A program made the translations under genes and the position numbers. Shown here one piece after another: positions 53,499-62,924 of a stretch of DNA of 64,000 bases (the first letter of the stretch is position 1; every line of letters begins with the position of its first letter). The DNA is from VXPQ01 sp965117025. GTDB lineage: Bacteria; Bacteroidota; Rhodothermia; Rhodothermales; VXPQ01. The DNA is taken from NCBI GenBank assembly GCA_965117025.1, contig OZ220746.1, positions 62,001-126,000 on the forward strand. Direction: 5' to 3'. The notes beneath the pieces are model-generated. The model saw only the letters and a program-made list of their open reading frames with translations, did not search any database and was not told where the DNA came from.

Positions 53499-54992
53499 AT
53501 GCAGAGCACGACACTTATATCGTCGTTTGCAGAGATTGCGCGCGAAAAGGATATCGATCGTGACTCCCTCACGCTGATCGTCGAGGATGTTTTTCGAGCC
53601 ATGATTCGCAAGCGGTACGGCGCGGACGACAATTTCGACATTATTTTCAATCCGGATAACGGGGATATTCAGATCATCCACGTCCAGGATGTCGTGGAGA
53701 ACTGGGATCTGAAGGATCCGGTCACCGAAATCGAACTGGATGCGGCAAAAGAGGTGGATGAGGATTTCGAGGTGGGGGAAGAAGTAGCCAGCGAGATCAA
53801 TATCGGCGGGTTTGGCCGCCGTGCGGTCATGGCGGCCCGTCAGGCTTTCAGCCAGCGTATCCGGGATATTGAAAAAGAAAAGATATACCAGGACTACTCC
53901 GACCTGATCGGCGAAGTGGTGGTGGGCGAGATCTACCAGACGCGGCGGCGCGAGGTGCTTGTGATTCACAACAAGGTGGAGCTGGTGCTGCCCCGTTCAG
54001 AGCAGATTTTCAAGGACCGGTACCGCAAGGGAGACATGCTTCGGGCGGTCGTACAGGAGGTGAAACGGGACATTGGCAACAACCCGCAGGTCATCATCAG
54101 CCGGGCGGACCCCGTTTTTATGGAGCGGCTGTTCGAACTGGAGGTACCCGAGATCTACGAGGGTATCGTGGAGATCAAACGCATCGTTCGCGAGCCCGGC
54201 GAGCGGGCCAAGGTGGCTGTGCTGAGCAACGACGAGCGAATCGATCCGGTGGGAGCCTGTGTAGGCGTGAAGGGGGTTCGTATTCACGCGGTCGTTCGCG
54301 AACTGGGTAACGAAAATATAGATGTGCTGGAATACTCCAGCGATCCCTTCCGACTGATCGAGCGGGCGCTTTCACCGGCAAACCCCGTGAGCGTAACGAT
54401 CAACGAGGAATTGGATCCGCCGCGGGCAAAAGTGGTGGTGAAGTCCGAAGAGGTCAGTCAGGCCATCGGACGGGGCGGGATCAATATCCGGCTCGCATCG
54501 CGCCTGACCGGATATGAAATAGACGTATACCGGGAAATTGCGGAGGATGAGGAAGATGTGGAGATCGACGAGTTTGCGGATGCCTTCAGCCCCGATACGC
54601 TGGAGAAACTGCGTAACATCGGTTGCGATACCGCGAAGCAGGTCGTGGAGCTTTCCGTGGACGAATTGATGCGCCGCTCCGGTCTGGAACAGGACACGGC
54701 GCAGCATGTTCTGGAGACGATTCGCCTCGAGTTTGAAGAAGAGGAAGAAGCGGCGCTCGTTTCTCAATCAGCCCCGGCTCCGGAGACCGCTCCGGTCCCG
54801 GAAACGGATGAAGCCCTGGAGGCCACTCCGGCCCCGGAAACGGATGAAGCCCTGGAGACCGCCCCCGCCTCGGAGCCGGATGAAGTTCCGGAGGCGAAAA
54901 AAATTCTGGAGACGGATGGGGTTTCGGAGCCGGATGAAGCCCCGGAAACCGTTCCGGTCCCGGAGACAGAACAGGAGGTTGAAGGGGGATAA
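53499..54992 (+). CDS. nusA: Transcription termination/antitermination factor NusA
   Basis: 497 residues. N-terminal RNA-polymerase-binding domain (about 1-125), S1 domain (about 130-200, GEVVVGEIYQTRRREVLVIHN), two KH domains (about 205-345; DPVGACVGVKGVRIHAVVREL and QAIGRGGINIRLASRLTGYEI) and a helical AR-like segment (about 365-415). The last 75 residues are a low-complexity Pro/Glu/Thr repeat (APETDEALE, APVPETDEALEA) not usual for NusA. NusA controls pausing, termination and antitermination, and in E. coli represses its own operon. Confidence 0.95.
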   Translation: MQSTTLISSFAEIAREKDIDRDSLTLIVEDVFRAMIRKRYGADDNFDIIFNPDNGDIQIIHVQDVVENWDLKDPVTEIELDAAKEVDEDFEVGEEVASEINIGGFGRRAVMAARQAFSQRIRDIEKEKIYQDYSDLIGEVVVGEIYQTRRREVLVIHNKVELVLPRSEQIFKDRYRKGDMLRAVVQEVKRDIGNNPQVIISRADPVFMERLFELEVPEIYEGIVEIKRIVREPGERAKVAVLSNDERIDPVGACVGVKGVRIHAVVRELGNENIDVLEYSSDPFRLIERALSPANPVSVTINEELDPPRAKVVVKSEEVSQAIGRGGINIRLASRLTGYEIDVYREIAEDEEDVEIDEFADAFSPDTLEKLRNIGCDTAKQVVELSVDELMRRSGLEQDTAQHVLETIRLEFEEEEEAALVSQSAPAPETAPVPETDEALEATPAPETDEALETAPASEPDEVPEAKKILETDGVSEPDEAPETVPVPETEQEVEGG

Positions 54993-55084
54993 CGCGGGAA
55001 AATGTCCCGGCGCCCCGATTCGGGAATCGTCGGGAAGTTTTTCTCAATCCGGAATGATCGCATGTGGATCGGCGCCTTTTGCAG

Positions 55085-57955
55085 ATGACGACAACCAGGT
55101 TCAAGAAAGTACGGCTGTTCAAGTTGGTCAGGGAGCTCAACGTCTCTCTGGAAACCTTGAAGGAGCATCTTGAAGAGACCGGGCACGCAGAAGCGTTGAC
55201 CGGGTCAGGGATCAATGCGGCCATTCAGGACGAGGCAGCTTACAATGAGTTGCTGAACGCTTTTGCCGACGACAAGGAAACGGCGGCGCGCGTGCACAAG
55301 AAGCGGGCCCGCCAGACCGCTTCGGAAGAACAACCTGCTCATCCTGAGCCCGAGGATTCCGCAGAGGAGCCGCAGGAAGCGGTGGTAGCGGGCGATGGAG
55401 CCGCGGCGCCGACGGTGGAGGCGGAGCCCTTGCTTGCCGAGCCTGCAGAGGTCGAACAAGAGAAGGCTCCGGAAGAAAGTGTTGTAGCCGAGGGGGTTCC
55501 TGCTGCGGAAGAGATTGCGGAACCGGAGGCGGATGGTGAGGCTGCTGTTTCAGAGGAAGAGCCTGTGGAAGCCGAAGAGGAACCGGCCCTGCCTTCCGGG
55601 GAGATTGCCGAGGTAGAACCGCCCGTTGCGGAAGAGGAATCGGACGCGGTTGAAGAAACCGTTATGGAAGCGTCCGAAGAAGAGGCTTCCGTTGAGGAGC
55701 CGCCGGTGGAAGAGGCGTTGGCGGAAGGTGAAGAGCCGGGGTCTGTTTCAGAAGGTATAGCGGATACGGCTGCCGACATCACGCCCTTCGAGGAGGAGGA
55801 AGTGGACGAAGAGGGTTCCGGAACGCTTTCGGCGAAGCGCTATCAACTTGCTGGAACCACAGTGCTCGGTAAAATGGATCTCTCCGAAGTGGAGGAGGAT
55901 GCCCCTGCCAAGCGCAAACGCAAAAGAAAGCGCAAACGGAAGGCGTCCGTTCCTGGTGAAGACGAGGAATCCGTCGTCCAGGAAGGAGATGGCCGCCAGC
56001 CGGCTAAACGCAAACGCCGCCGCAAAGGGGCAGTCGCTGACGAAGAGGACATTGAAGAAACGCTCCAGAAGACGCTTCGCGAGATTGAGCAGGGAGCGGG
56101 TGGCGCCCGCCGTCAGCGGCGCCGGCGTCGGCGGGAACGTCATGCAGAGCTGCGGGAGCAGGAAATCGAAGAGCAGCGCGAGCAGGAGAAGATTCTTCGG
56201 GTGCCCGAATTTGTTTCGACAGGCGACCTTGCCGCCCTGATGAACATTCCCGTGAATGAGGTTATTCAGAAGCTCTTCGAGTCGGGAATGATCGTATCGA
56301 TCAATCAGCGCCTCGATGCCGACACCATTTCTTTTGTGGCCGACGAGTACGAGTACGATGTCGAGTTCATCACGGAATTCGGTACGGAAGATATCACGCT
56401 GGAGGAAGACGATCCGGCTCTTCTGAAAGTGCGGGCGCCCATCGTAACGGTCATGGGGCATGTAGATCATGGCAAGACCTCTTTGCTGGACTACATCCGC
56501 AGTGCGAACGTGGTGGCGGGCGAAGCGGGAGGCATTACGCAGCATATCGGCGCCCACAAGGTGCAGCTTTCGGATGACCGCGATATCACATTTCTCGATA
56601 CGCCGGGGCACGAGGCCTTTACCGCGATGCGCGCCCGGGGCGCCAAAGTCACGGACGTAGTGGTGCTTGTGGTGGCTGCCGATGACTCCGTGATGCCGCA
56701 GACGCTGGAAGCCATCAACCATGCCAGGGCTGCCGAGGTGCCGGTGGTCGTCGCGATCAACAAGATAGACAAGGAGGAAGCGAATACGGACAGGGTGATG
56801 CAGCAGCTCGGCGACCATAATGTGCTGGTCGAACAGTACGGTGGCAAAGTGCAGTGCGCCCTTGTTTCCGCTCACACGGGGGAAGGGGTGAGCGATTTGA
56901 TGGAAAAGATTCTGCTCGAGTCGGAAGTAATGGAACTCAAGGCGAACCCGGATCGGAATGCGGACGGGGTAGTGATTGAATCGCGCCTTGAGAAAGGACG
57001 GGGAAATGTGGCTACGGTGCTCGTTCGCAACGGCACGCTGCAAGTAGGCGACTACTTTATTGCCGGGCTGTACAACGGGCGCGTACGGGCCATGTTCGAT
57101 GAGCGGGACCGCCAGGTAGAGGAAGCAGGCCCGTCGCAACCGGCCCTTGTACTGGGATTAAGCGGTTCGCCGGAGGCGGGAGACCAGCTTATCGGGTTGG
57201 ACGAAGAGAAGGAAGCCCGGGATATTTCGCAACGCCGTCAACAGATTCACCGGGAGCAGTCCCTGCGGCAGAAGAAGCACATTACGCTGGATGAGATAGG
57301 TCGTCGTCTGGCGCTCGGCGATTTCAAGGAGCTGAACCTGATTATCAAGGCCGACGTGGGCGGCTCCGTCGAGGCGCTGGAGGATTCGCTACTCAAACTG
57401 AGCACCGAAGAGGTGGCGCTCAATGTGATTCATAGCGGCGTCGGGGCGATTACCGAAAGCGATGTGATGCTGGCTTCGGCGTCCGATGCGGTGATTATCG
57501 GATTTCAGGTGCGCCCGTCGCCCGGCGCCCGGTTGCTGGCCGAGCGGGAGGAAATCGATATCCGCATGTATTCGGTCATCTACGATGCGATAGAGGATAT
57601 TCGTGACGCGCTTGAAGGGCTGTTGTCGCCCGAAGAGAAGGAGGTTACGAAAGGTACTGTGGAGGTGCGGGAACTGTTCAAGGTGCCCAAGGCCGGCACG
57701 GTGGCCGGTTGCTATGTGATCGAAGGCAAGATTCGCCGTAGTGATCGCATGCGGGTCATTCGCGAAGGAGTCGTGATCTATGAGGGCGAGATCGATTCGC
57801 TCAAGCGCTTCAAGGATGATGTACGCGAGGTGCAAAGCGGGTACGAATGCGGCATCTCCATCAAGGGGTACAACGATATCAAGGTCGGAGACCAGATCGA
57901 AGGCTACGAGGTCATCGAAGAAAAACGTACGCTTCAGGTGGGATCGCCGGCCTGA
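55085..57955 (+). CDS. infB: Translation initiation factor IF-2
   Basis: Places initiator tRNA on the ribosome. 956 residues from the ATG at 55085; a GTG at 55064 adds seven. The N-terminal IF2-N motif (VRLFKLVRELNVSLETLKEHL) is followed by a very acidic, repeat-rich region (about 80-270) and a basic stretch (AKRKRKRKRKRKA). A second IF2-N-like motif (EFVSTGDLAALMNIPVNEVIQKLFE) comes next, then the GTPase domain with G1 GHVDHGKTS (from about residue 457), DTPGHEAF and NKIDK, and domains II-IV. Position after nusA is classical. Confidence 0.96.
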   Translation: MTTTRFKKVRLFKLVRELNVSLETLKEHLEETGHAEALTGSGINAAIQDEAAYNELLNAFADDKETAARVHKKRARQTASEEQPAHPEPEDSAEEPQEAVVAGDGAAAPTVEAEPLLAEPAEVEQEKAPEESVVAEGVPAAEEIAEPEADGEAAVSEEEPVEAEEEPALPSGEIAEVEPPVAEEESDAVEETVMEASEEEASVEEPPVEEALAEGEEPGSVSEGIADTAADITPFEEEEVDEEGSGTLSAKRYQLAGTTVLGKMDLSEVEEDAPAKRKRKRKRKRKASVPGEDEESVVQEGDGRQPAKRKRRRKGAVADEEDIEETLQKTLREIEQGAGGARRQRRRRRRERHAELREQEIEEQREQEKILRVPEFVSTGDLAALMNIPVNEVIQKLFESGMIVSINQRLDADTISFVADEYEYDVEFITEFGTEDITLEEDDPALLKVRAPIVTVMGHVDHGKTSLLDYIRSANVVAGEAGGITQHIGAHKVQLSDDRDITFLDTPGHEAFTAMRARGAKVTDVVVLVVAADDSVMPQTLEAINHARAAEVPVVVAINKIDKEEANTDRVMQQLGDHNVLVEQYGGKVQCALVSAHTGEGVSDLMEKILLESEVMELKANPDRNADGVVIESRLEKGRGNVATVLVRNGTLQVGDYFIAGLYNGRVRAMFDERDRQVEEAGPSQPALVLGLSGSPEAGDQLIGLDEEKEARDISQRRQQIHREQSLRQKKHITLDEIGRRLALGDFKELNLIIKADVGGSVEALEDSLLKLSTEEVALNVIHSGVGAITESDVMLASASDAVIIGFQVRPSPGARLLAEREEIDIRMYSVIYDAIEDIRDALEGLLSPEEKEVTKGTVEVRELFKVPKAGTVAGCYVIEGKIRRSDRMRVIREGVVIYEGEIDSLKRFKDDVREVQSGYECGISIKGYNDIKVGDQIEGYEVIEEKRTLQVGSPA

Positions 57956-58016
57956 CGTCGCCCGGTGGTGTTGAAAGATCAAGACGTTCTCTTCTATCCA
58001 TTTCTACAGATCTGCG

Positions 58017-58394
58017 ATGAGTATCCGCACCGAACGTGTAGCTCGATTGTTGCAGCGGGAAATTGCGGAGGTGCTGCAAACGGCATTTTCGGAACGCATA
58101 CCGTGTATGTACGCGGTAACGAATGTTCGCGTGACAAAGGATCTGGGTATTGCGTATGTGGATGTGAGTATCTACGAACAGGATATCGAGCAGCGCCGCG
58201 CCGCTTTTGGGCATTTTACCGATCTGACCACGGAAATCCGATCGGCGTTGGCCAGGCGCATTCGCCATCAGTTGCGGGCGGTTCCGGACATTCGGTTTTT
58301 TCTCGACGAAGCCATGCACGAATCGAAACGCATGGACGAGATTTTTGAGCGGATCCGGGTCGAACGGGAACACCGGGAAACCGGTTTGCAATGA
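58017..58394 (+). CDS. rbfA: Ribosome-binding factor A
   Basis: 125 residues with the KH-like fold of RbfA: RVARLLQREIAEVLQTAF, VTNVRVTKDLGIAYVDVSIYE, LARRIRHQLRAVPDIRFFLDEAMHESKRMDEIFERI (partly cited). It helps 16S rRNA 5'-end maturation and cold adaptation. The stop overlaps the truB start (ATGA). Confidence 0.95.
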   Translation: MSIRTERVARLLQREIAEVLQTAFSERIPCMYAVTNVRVTKDLGIAYVDVSIYEQDIEQRRAAFGHFTDLTTEIRSALARRIRHQLRAVPDIRFFLDEAMHESKRMDEIFERIRVEREHRETGLQ

Positions 58395-59125
58395 CACAGC
58401 CCTTTATTCGGGATGTAGATATCAGGGAGGTCTATTATCCGGCTCCGACGCTGCCGGAGACCTTTGATACGACCGTACTGCCTGTGGACAAGCCGGGGGG
58501 ATGGTCATCGTTCGATGTGATTCGCAAGCTGAGGCCCCTCCTTGACGTGCGCAAGATGGGACATGCCGGCACGCTCGATCCGTTGGCTACCGGGTTACTG
58601 ATGATACTGATGGGACGGGCGACCCGGCTTATGGAGCGGTTTATGCATCTCCCCAAAACCTACGAGGCCACGCTGCGTCTTGGCGAGGCCACCGACACCT
58701 ACGATGCCGATGGAACAGTCACCGAACGCCTTGATCCCTCCGGCATCGCGCATGAAGATATCCTGCGGGTGCGCGATCGCTTCGTGGGTGTCATCGAGCA
58801 GGTAACGCCCGCCTGGTCTGCGGTCAAGAGGGGCGGCGAGCGTCTCTATCGCAAGATGCGTCGGGGTGAGGAGGTCGTTCCCCCGAAGCGCATCGTGACC
58901 ATCCGGTCTTTTGAGATCCTGGAAAGAAAGAACACGGATGTTTCCTTTGTAGTCGAGTGTTCCAGCGGTACGTACATTCGCAGTCTTGCCCATGAATTCG
59001 GGCAGGCGCTGGGAGTAGGCGCGCATATCGTTCAACTCCGGCGTACGCATATCGGCGGCTTCCCGGTGAACGAAGCCTGGACGGTGGATGCTCTTCAGAA
59101 AGTCATCCGGGAGCGCGGCGCATGA
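58391..59125 (+). CDS. truB: tRNA pseudouridine(55) synthase
   Basis: Makes pseudouridine 55 in the T loop of tRNAs. 244 residues with catalytic Asp63 in MGHAGTLDPLATGLL, the KxxGWSSFDV start (VDKPGGWSSFDVIRKL), KTYEATLRLGEATDTYDADG, and CSSGTYIRSLAHEFG. It lacks the extra C-terminal PUA domain found in some TruB proteins. It overlaps rbfA and ribF by four bases each, so translation is coupled. Confidence 0.95.
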   Translation: MTQPFIRDVDIREVYYPAPTLPETFDTTVLPVDKPGGWSSFDVIRKLRPLLDVRKMGHAGTLDPLATGLLMILMGRATRLMERFMHLPKTYEATLRLGEATDTYDADGTVTERLDPSGIAHEDILRVRDRFVGVIEQVTPAWSAVKRGGERLYRKMRRGEEVVPPKRIVTIRSFEILERKNTDVSFVVECSSGTYIRSLAHEFGQALGVGAHIVQLRRTHIGGFPVNEAWTVDALQKVIRERGA

Positions 59126-60078
59126 AACGATTACATGGGCTCGACCAGGTTCGAAAGGATACGGCCTCGGTGCTTACCGTAGGGACGTTCGATGGAGTGC
59201 ATTTGGGACACCAGGCCATCCTGCGATATTTGCTGGAGCGCGCCGGGGCGCTCGGCGGGATCAGTACCGTGTTGAGCTTCCACCCGCACCCGCGCGAAAT
59301 CGTGGAAGGGGCGCCATTGCCCCTGCTGACGACGATCGGAGAGCGTGCGGATATCATGGAAGAGATCGGCCTGGATCGGCTTGTTATCCTTCCGTTTACG
59401 AAGGAATTTTCCCGGCTTTCGGCCGAAGCGTTCGTTGAAGACATTCTGGTTCGGGGCATCGGGCTGCGGGAAATCGTCATTGGCTACGACCATGCCTTTG
59501 GACGCGATCGACGGGGTAATGCGGACCTGTTGCGTACGATGGGAAAGAAGCATGGCTTTACGGTAGACATTGTGCCGGCCAGGATTATACAGGAACAAGC
59601 TGTTTCTTCCCGCAAGATCAGACAGGTTCTGGAAGAAAAGGGGGATGCGGAAGCCGCCGCTGCTATGCTGGGGCGCTCCTATTGCCTTACGGGCCGGGTC
59701 GTCCGCGGCGAGGGGCGCGGGCGGGAAATGGGATTCCCGACCGCGAACATCGATGTAGAGCATCCGCAAAAGGTGATACCCGCCGATGGAGTGTACGCCG
59801 TGCGGGTGTACAGATTGTCCGGACATGCGGATGGATCTCCGAAAAATCGTTCGCTGCCCGGTATGATGAATATCGGAATTCGCCCTACGTTCGGAGGTGA
59901 TCGGCGCATGATCGAGGTGCATCTCCTTGATATCGAAGAAGATATGTATGGAGAGCTTCTTCGCGTGGAATTCGTTTCCAGAACACGCAATGAGCGCCGT
60001 TTTGCATCCAAAAACGACCTGATAAGGCAACTTTCGCAAGATCGGGTGCGTAGCAGGGAAATACTCGGCGGGCGCTAA
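59122..60078 (+). CDS. ribF: Bifunctional riboflavin kinase/FAD synthetase
   Basis: Makes FMN and then FAD from riboflavin. 318 residues: an N-terminal nucleotidyltransferase domain (SVLTVGTFDGVHLGHQAIL, GYDHAFGRDRRGN) and a C-terminal kinase domain (GRVVRGEGRGREMGFPTANID, MMNIGIRPTFGGDRRMIEVHLLD). Starts four bases within truB, the usual neighbour. Confidence 0.95.
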   Translation: MKRLHGLDQVRKDTASVLTVGTFDGVHLGHQAILRYLLERAGALGGISTVLSFHPHPREIVEGAPLPLLTTIGERADIMEEIGLDRLVILPFTKEFSRLSAEAFVEDILVRGIGLREIVIGYDHAFGRDRRGNADLLRTMGKKHGFTVDIVPARIIQEQAVSSRKIRQVLEEKGDAEAAAAMLGRSYCLTGRVVRGEGRGREMGFPTANIDVEHPQKVIPADGVYAVRVYRLSGHADGSPKNRSLPGMMNIGIRPTFGGDRRMIEVHLLDIEEDMYGELLRVEFVSRTRNERRFASKNDLIRQLSQDRVRSREILGGR

Positions 60079-60164
60079 GGCTGCGCCTGCTGCTTGTACG
60101 CCTTCTCGTTTCGGGCGGGCGTTCTTCTTTACGATGGCATAATCTAAAGAGGAGATAATACGCC

Positions 60165-60431
60165 ATGATTACTACAGAGCAGAAAAAAACGTTGGTCGAA
60201 ACCTATGGAAAATCGACTGACGATACCGGCGCCCCGGAAGTTCAGATTGCGATCTTTTCGCATCGTATCAACGAACTGAACGGACACCTGCAGCGCCATC
60301 CGGGAGACCACTCCACGCGGCGCGGATTGCTTAAACTCGTAGGGAAACGGCGCCGTTTGCTCAATTATCTGATGGACCGGGATATCGAACGTTATCGTTC
60401 TATCATCAAGGAATTGGGTATTCGCAAGTAA
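60165..60431 (+). CDS. rpsO: 30S ribosomal protein S15
   Basis: 88 residues, the standard length, with STDDTGAPEVQIAIFSHRIN, LNGHLQRHPGDHSTRRGLLKLVGKRRRLLNYL (partly cited). It binds the 16S rRNA central domain. A strong AGAGGAG lies about 10 bases before the ATG. The 86-base leader could hold the S15 autoregulatory structure known in other bacteria, but I cannot establish it here. Confidence 0.97.
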   Translation: MITTEQKKTLVETYGKSTDDTGAPEVQIAIFSHRINELNGHLQRHPGDHSTRRGLLKLVGKRRRLLNYLMDRDIERYRSIIKELGIRK

Positions 60432-60617
60432 CATTTACCCCGGTCAACTGCATTTCTCCAAAGGGCATGAGCCATATATGCCGCATGCGTTGTTCGTACG
60501 TATGCGGTCTGTTTGCACCGGAGGTCAGAGAGGCTGAGTACGCAAAAAACCGAATTCCTGCACAGGCGAACGAAACGCAGGACATTGTAAAAAACGAAGA
60601 CGGAGACAGGTAGAAAA

Positions 60618-62897
60618 ATGAACGCATGTACACGTAAAGAAATAGAGATTGCTCCAGGTAAGGTGGTCTCGTTAGAGACAGGCCGCCTTGCAAAACAGGC
60701 AGGCGGCGCGGTAGTTGTCCGGTTGGGAGATACCATGGTGTTGTGCACCGCGGTCCTCTCGCAAGAGGTGCGCGCCGGACAGAGTTTTTTCCCGCTCACG
60801 GTTGAGTATCGTGAAAAATTTTCCGCAGGCGGAAAAATTCCGGGCGGGTTCATAAAGCGGGAAGGGCGACCGACGGACAAGGAAGTGTTGTCGTCGCGTT
60901 TGGTGGACCGGGCGCTTCGCCCTCTTTTCCCGGATGGATTTTTGCACGAGACGCAGATTATCGCTTACGTGATTTCTGCCGATGACCAGTATAATGCGGA
61001 TGTTCTTGCAGGTGCGGGCGCTTCCGCGGCGCTGATGCTTGCAGGGGCTCCGTTCGATGGGCCGATCGCGGAGGTTCGCGTTGCGCGGGTAGACGGGACT
61101 TTTGTCGTCAACCCGACGATTGAGGAGACGGCGGAAAGCGACATAGATCTTGTGGTTGCGGGCAAGGAGGATGCGATTGTGATGGTCGAAGGCGAGATGC
61201 AGGAAGTGGGTGAAGAAGATTTGCTCGAGGCGCTGGATGTGGCGCACGAAGCGATCCGGAAGCTGTGCGCCGCCCAGCATGATCTGGTGGCCGAGGCGGG
61301 AGAAGTTGAGCCGTTTCAGCCGGATCTGGTTGCGCTGCCGGACGGGATTCTGGAGAAGGTCGCCGACACGGTGGGTAACCGGATCGAGGAACACCTCCAT
61401 AAACCCTATGAAAAGGGCGCCTTCTACGGGGGATTGCGGGAAATCAGGGATCAGGTGGCGTCCGAACTCCTTGGAGAAGACGGAGCGGAGACCACGGAGG
61501 AAGGATACACCGAGGGACAGTTGAAAGAGGCGGTCCGTACCGTGGAGCGCCAGGCTATGCGGACAATGATTCTGAACGAAGGCCGCCGTATCGACGGGCG
61601 CGCACTCGACGAAGTCCGTGACATATGGACGGAAACGGGCTACTTGCCGCGCGTACACGGCTCAGCGGTCTTTACGCGGGGGGAAACCCAGGTGCTTGCC
61701 TCCATCACGTTGGGGACGGGTCGGGACGTACAGGCCGTGGATCAGATATTTTCCTCGGAAGACAAGCGGTTTTATCTCCATTACAACTTTCCCCCGTTTT
61801 GTACAGGTGAAGCGAAATTTATTCGCGGCACCAGCCGCCGGGAAATAGGCCACGGGATGCTTGCCGAGCGGGCATTGCAGTATGTGCTCCCCTCGGAGGA
61901 AGAGTTTCCCTACACGATCCGCGTGAATGCCGATGTGCTCGAGTCGAACGGCTCGTCCTCCATGGCGTCGGTATGTTCCGGCTCCATGGCCCTGATGGAT
62001 GCGGGCGTTCCTGTTCGCAAGCCGGTGGCAGGCATCGCGATGGGGCTTATTGGCGAGAATGGTCAAACGGCGGTGCTGACCGATATTCTCGGCACGGAAG
62101 ACCATCTTGGGGATATGGACTTCAAGTTGACGGGTACGCGCGACGGGGTGACGGCCTGTCAGATGGATATCAAGATTGCAGGGCTTTCCAGGGATGTGCT
62201 TCGGCAGGCGCTGGAGCAGGCGCGGGATGCGCGGCATCACATTCTCGACGTCATGGACGAAACGATCGCCGAAGCGAGGGACGACCTGTCTCCTCATGCG
62301 CCCCGGCTCACGCAGATCGCCGTCGATGCGGAGTTTATCGGTGCGATTATCGGACCGGGCGGGAAGGTCATCCAGGGTATGCAGCGCGATACGAACACAT
62401 CTATCGAGATCGAGGACAAGGACGGGAAGGGGATCGTAACAATCTCTGCTACCAACCAGGAGGATGCCCAGGCGGCCATTGACCTGGTCAAGGGTATTGT
62501 GGCGGTTCCGGAGGCGGGGGATGTGTATGAAGGCACCGTAAAAAGCCTCCTTGCTTTTGGAGCCATCATCGAGATTCTCCCCGGAAAGGAGGGGTTGCTA
62601 CATATCTCCGAACTCGATCATGGATATGTCGAAAACGTGGAGGACTATTTCCAGGTTGGCGACAAGGTCAAGGTAGAACTCATTGAAATTCGCGATGACG
62701 GAAAACTCCGCCTCAGCCGGAAGCCGTTCCTGCCGCCGAGAGAGGACGGTCAGGAAGAGCGGCCCCGGCGGCCTCAGGGCCAGCATGGAGGCGGTTCCCG
62801 CCGGGATGGTCGGGGAGGAGGGTCTTACCGGGAGCGCGGCGGTCGTAACGGCGCCGGCCGAAGTGGGGGAGGACACCGGAGTCGCAGGCCTCGTTAA
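60618..62897 (+). CDS. pnp: Polyribonucleotide nucleotidyltransferase (PNPase)
   Basis: Phosphorolytic 3'-5' exoribonuclease of mRNA decay. 759 residues with two RNase PH domains (FIKREGRPTDKEVLSSRLVDRALRPLFP in the first, partly cited; SSEDKRFYLHYNFPPFCTGE and TRDGVTACQMDIKI in the second), a KH domain (FIGAIIGPGGKVIQGMQ) and an S1 domain (YEGTVKSLLAFGAIIEILPGKEGLLHISEL, partly cited). The last ~40 residues are an Arg/Gly-rich tail (GGGSRRDGRGGGSYRERGG), an addition not found in E. coli PNPase. Downstream of rpsO by 186 bases, the classical arrangement. Confidence 0.96.
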   Translation: MNACTRKEIEIAPGKVVSLETGRLAKQAGGAVVVRLGDTMVLCTAVLSQEVRAGQSFFPLTVEYREKFSAGGKIPGGFIKREGRPTDKEVLSSRLVDRALRPLFPDGFLHETQIIAYVISADDQYNADVLAGAGASAALMLAGAPFDGPIAEVRVARVDGTFVVNPTIEETAESDIDLVVAGKEDAIVMVEGEMQEVGEEDLLEALDVAHEAIRKLCAAQHDLVAEAGEVEPFQPDLVALPDGILEKVADTVGNRIEEHLHKPYEKGAFYGGLREIRDQVASELLGEDGAETTEEGYTEGQLKEAVRTVERQAMRTMILNEGRRIDGRALDEVRDIWTETGYLPRVHGSAVFTRGETQVLASITLGTGRDVQAVDQIFSSEDKRFYLHYNFPPFCTGEAKFIRGTSRREIGHGMLAERALQYVLPSEEEFPYTIRVNADVLESNGSSSMASVCSGSMALMDAGVPVRKPVAGIAMGLIGENGQTAVLTDILGTEDHLGDMDFKLTGTRDGVTACQMDIKIAGLSRDVLRQALEQARDARHHILDVMDETIAEARDDLSPHAPRLTQIAVDAEFIGAIIGPGGKVIQGMQRDTNTSIEIEDKDGKGIVTISATNQEDAQAAIDLVKGIVAVPEAGDVYEGTVKSLLAFGAIIEILPGKEGLLHISELDHGYVENVEDYFQVGDKVKVELIEIRDDGKLRLSRKPFLPPREDGQEERPRRPQGQHGGGSRRDGRGGGSYRERGGRNGAGRSGGGHRSRRPR

Positions 62898-62924
62898 AGG
62901 GATCGTTCCCTGTTCCAGTACGTC

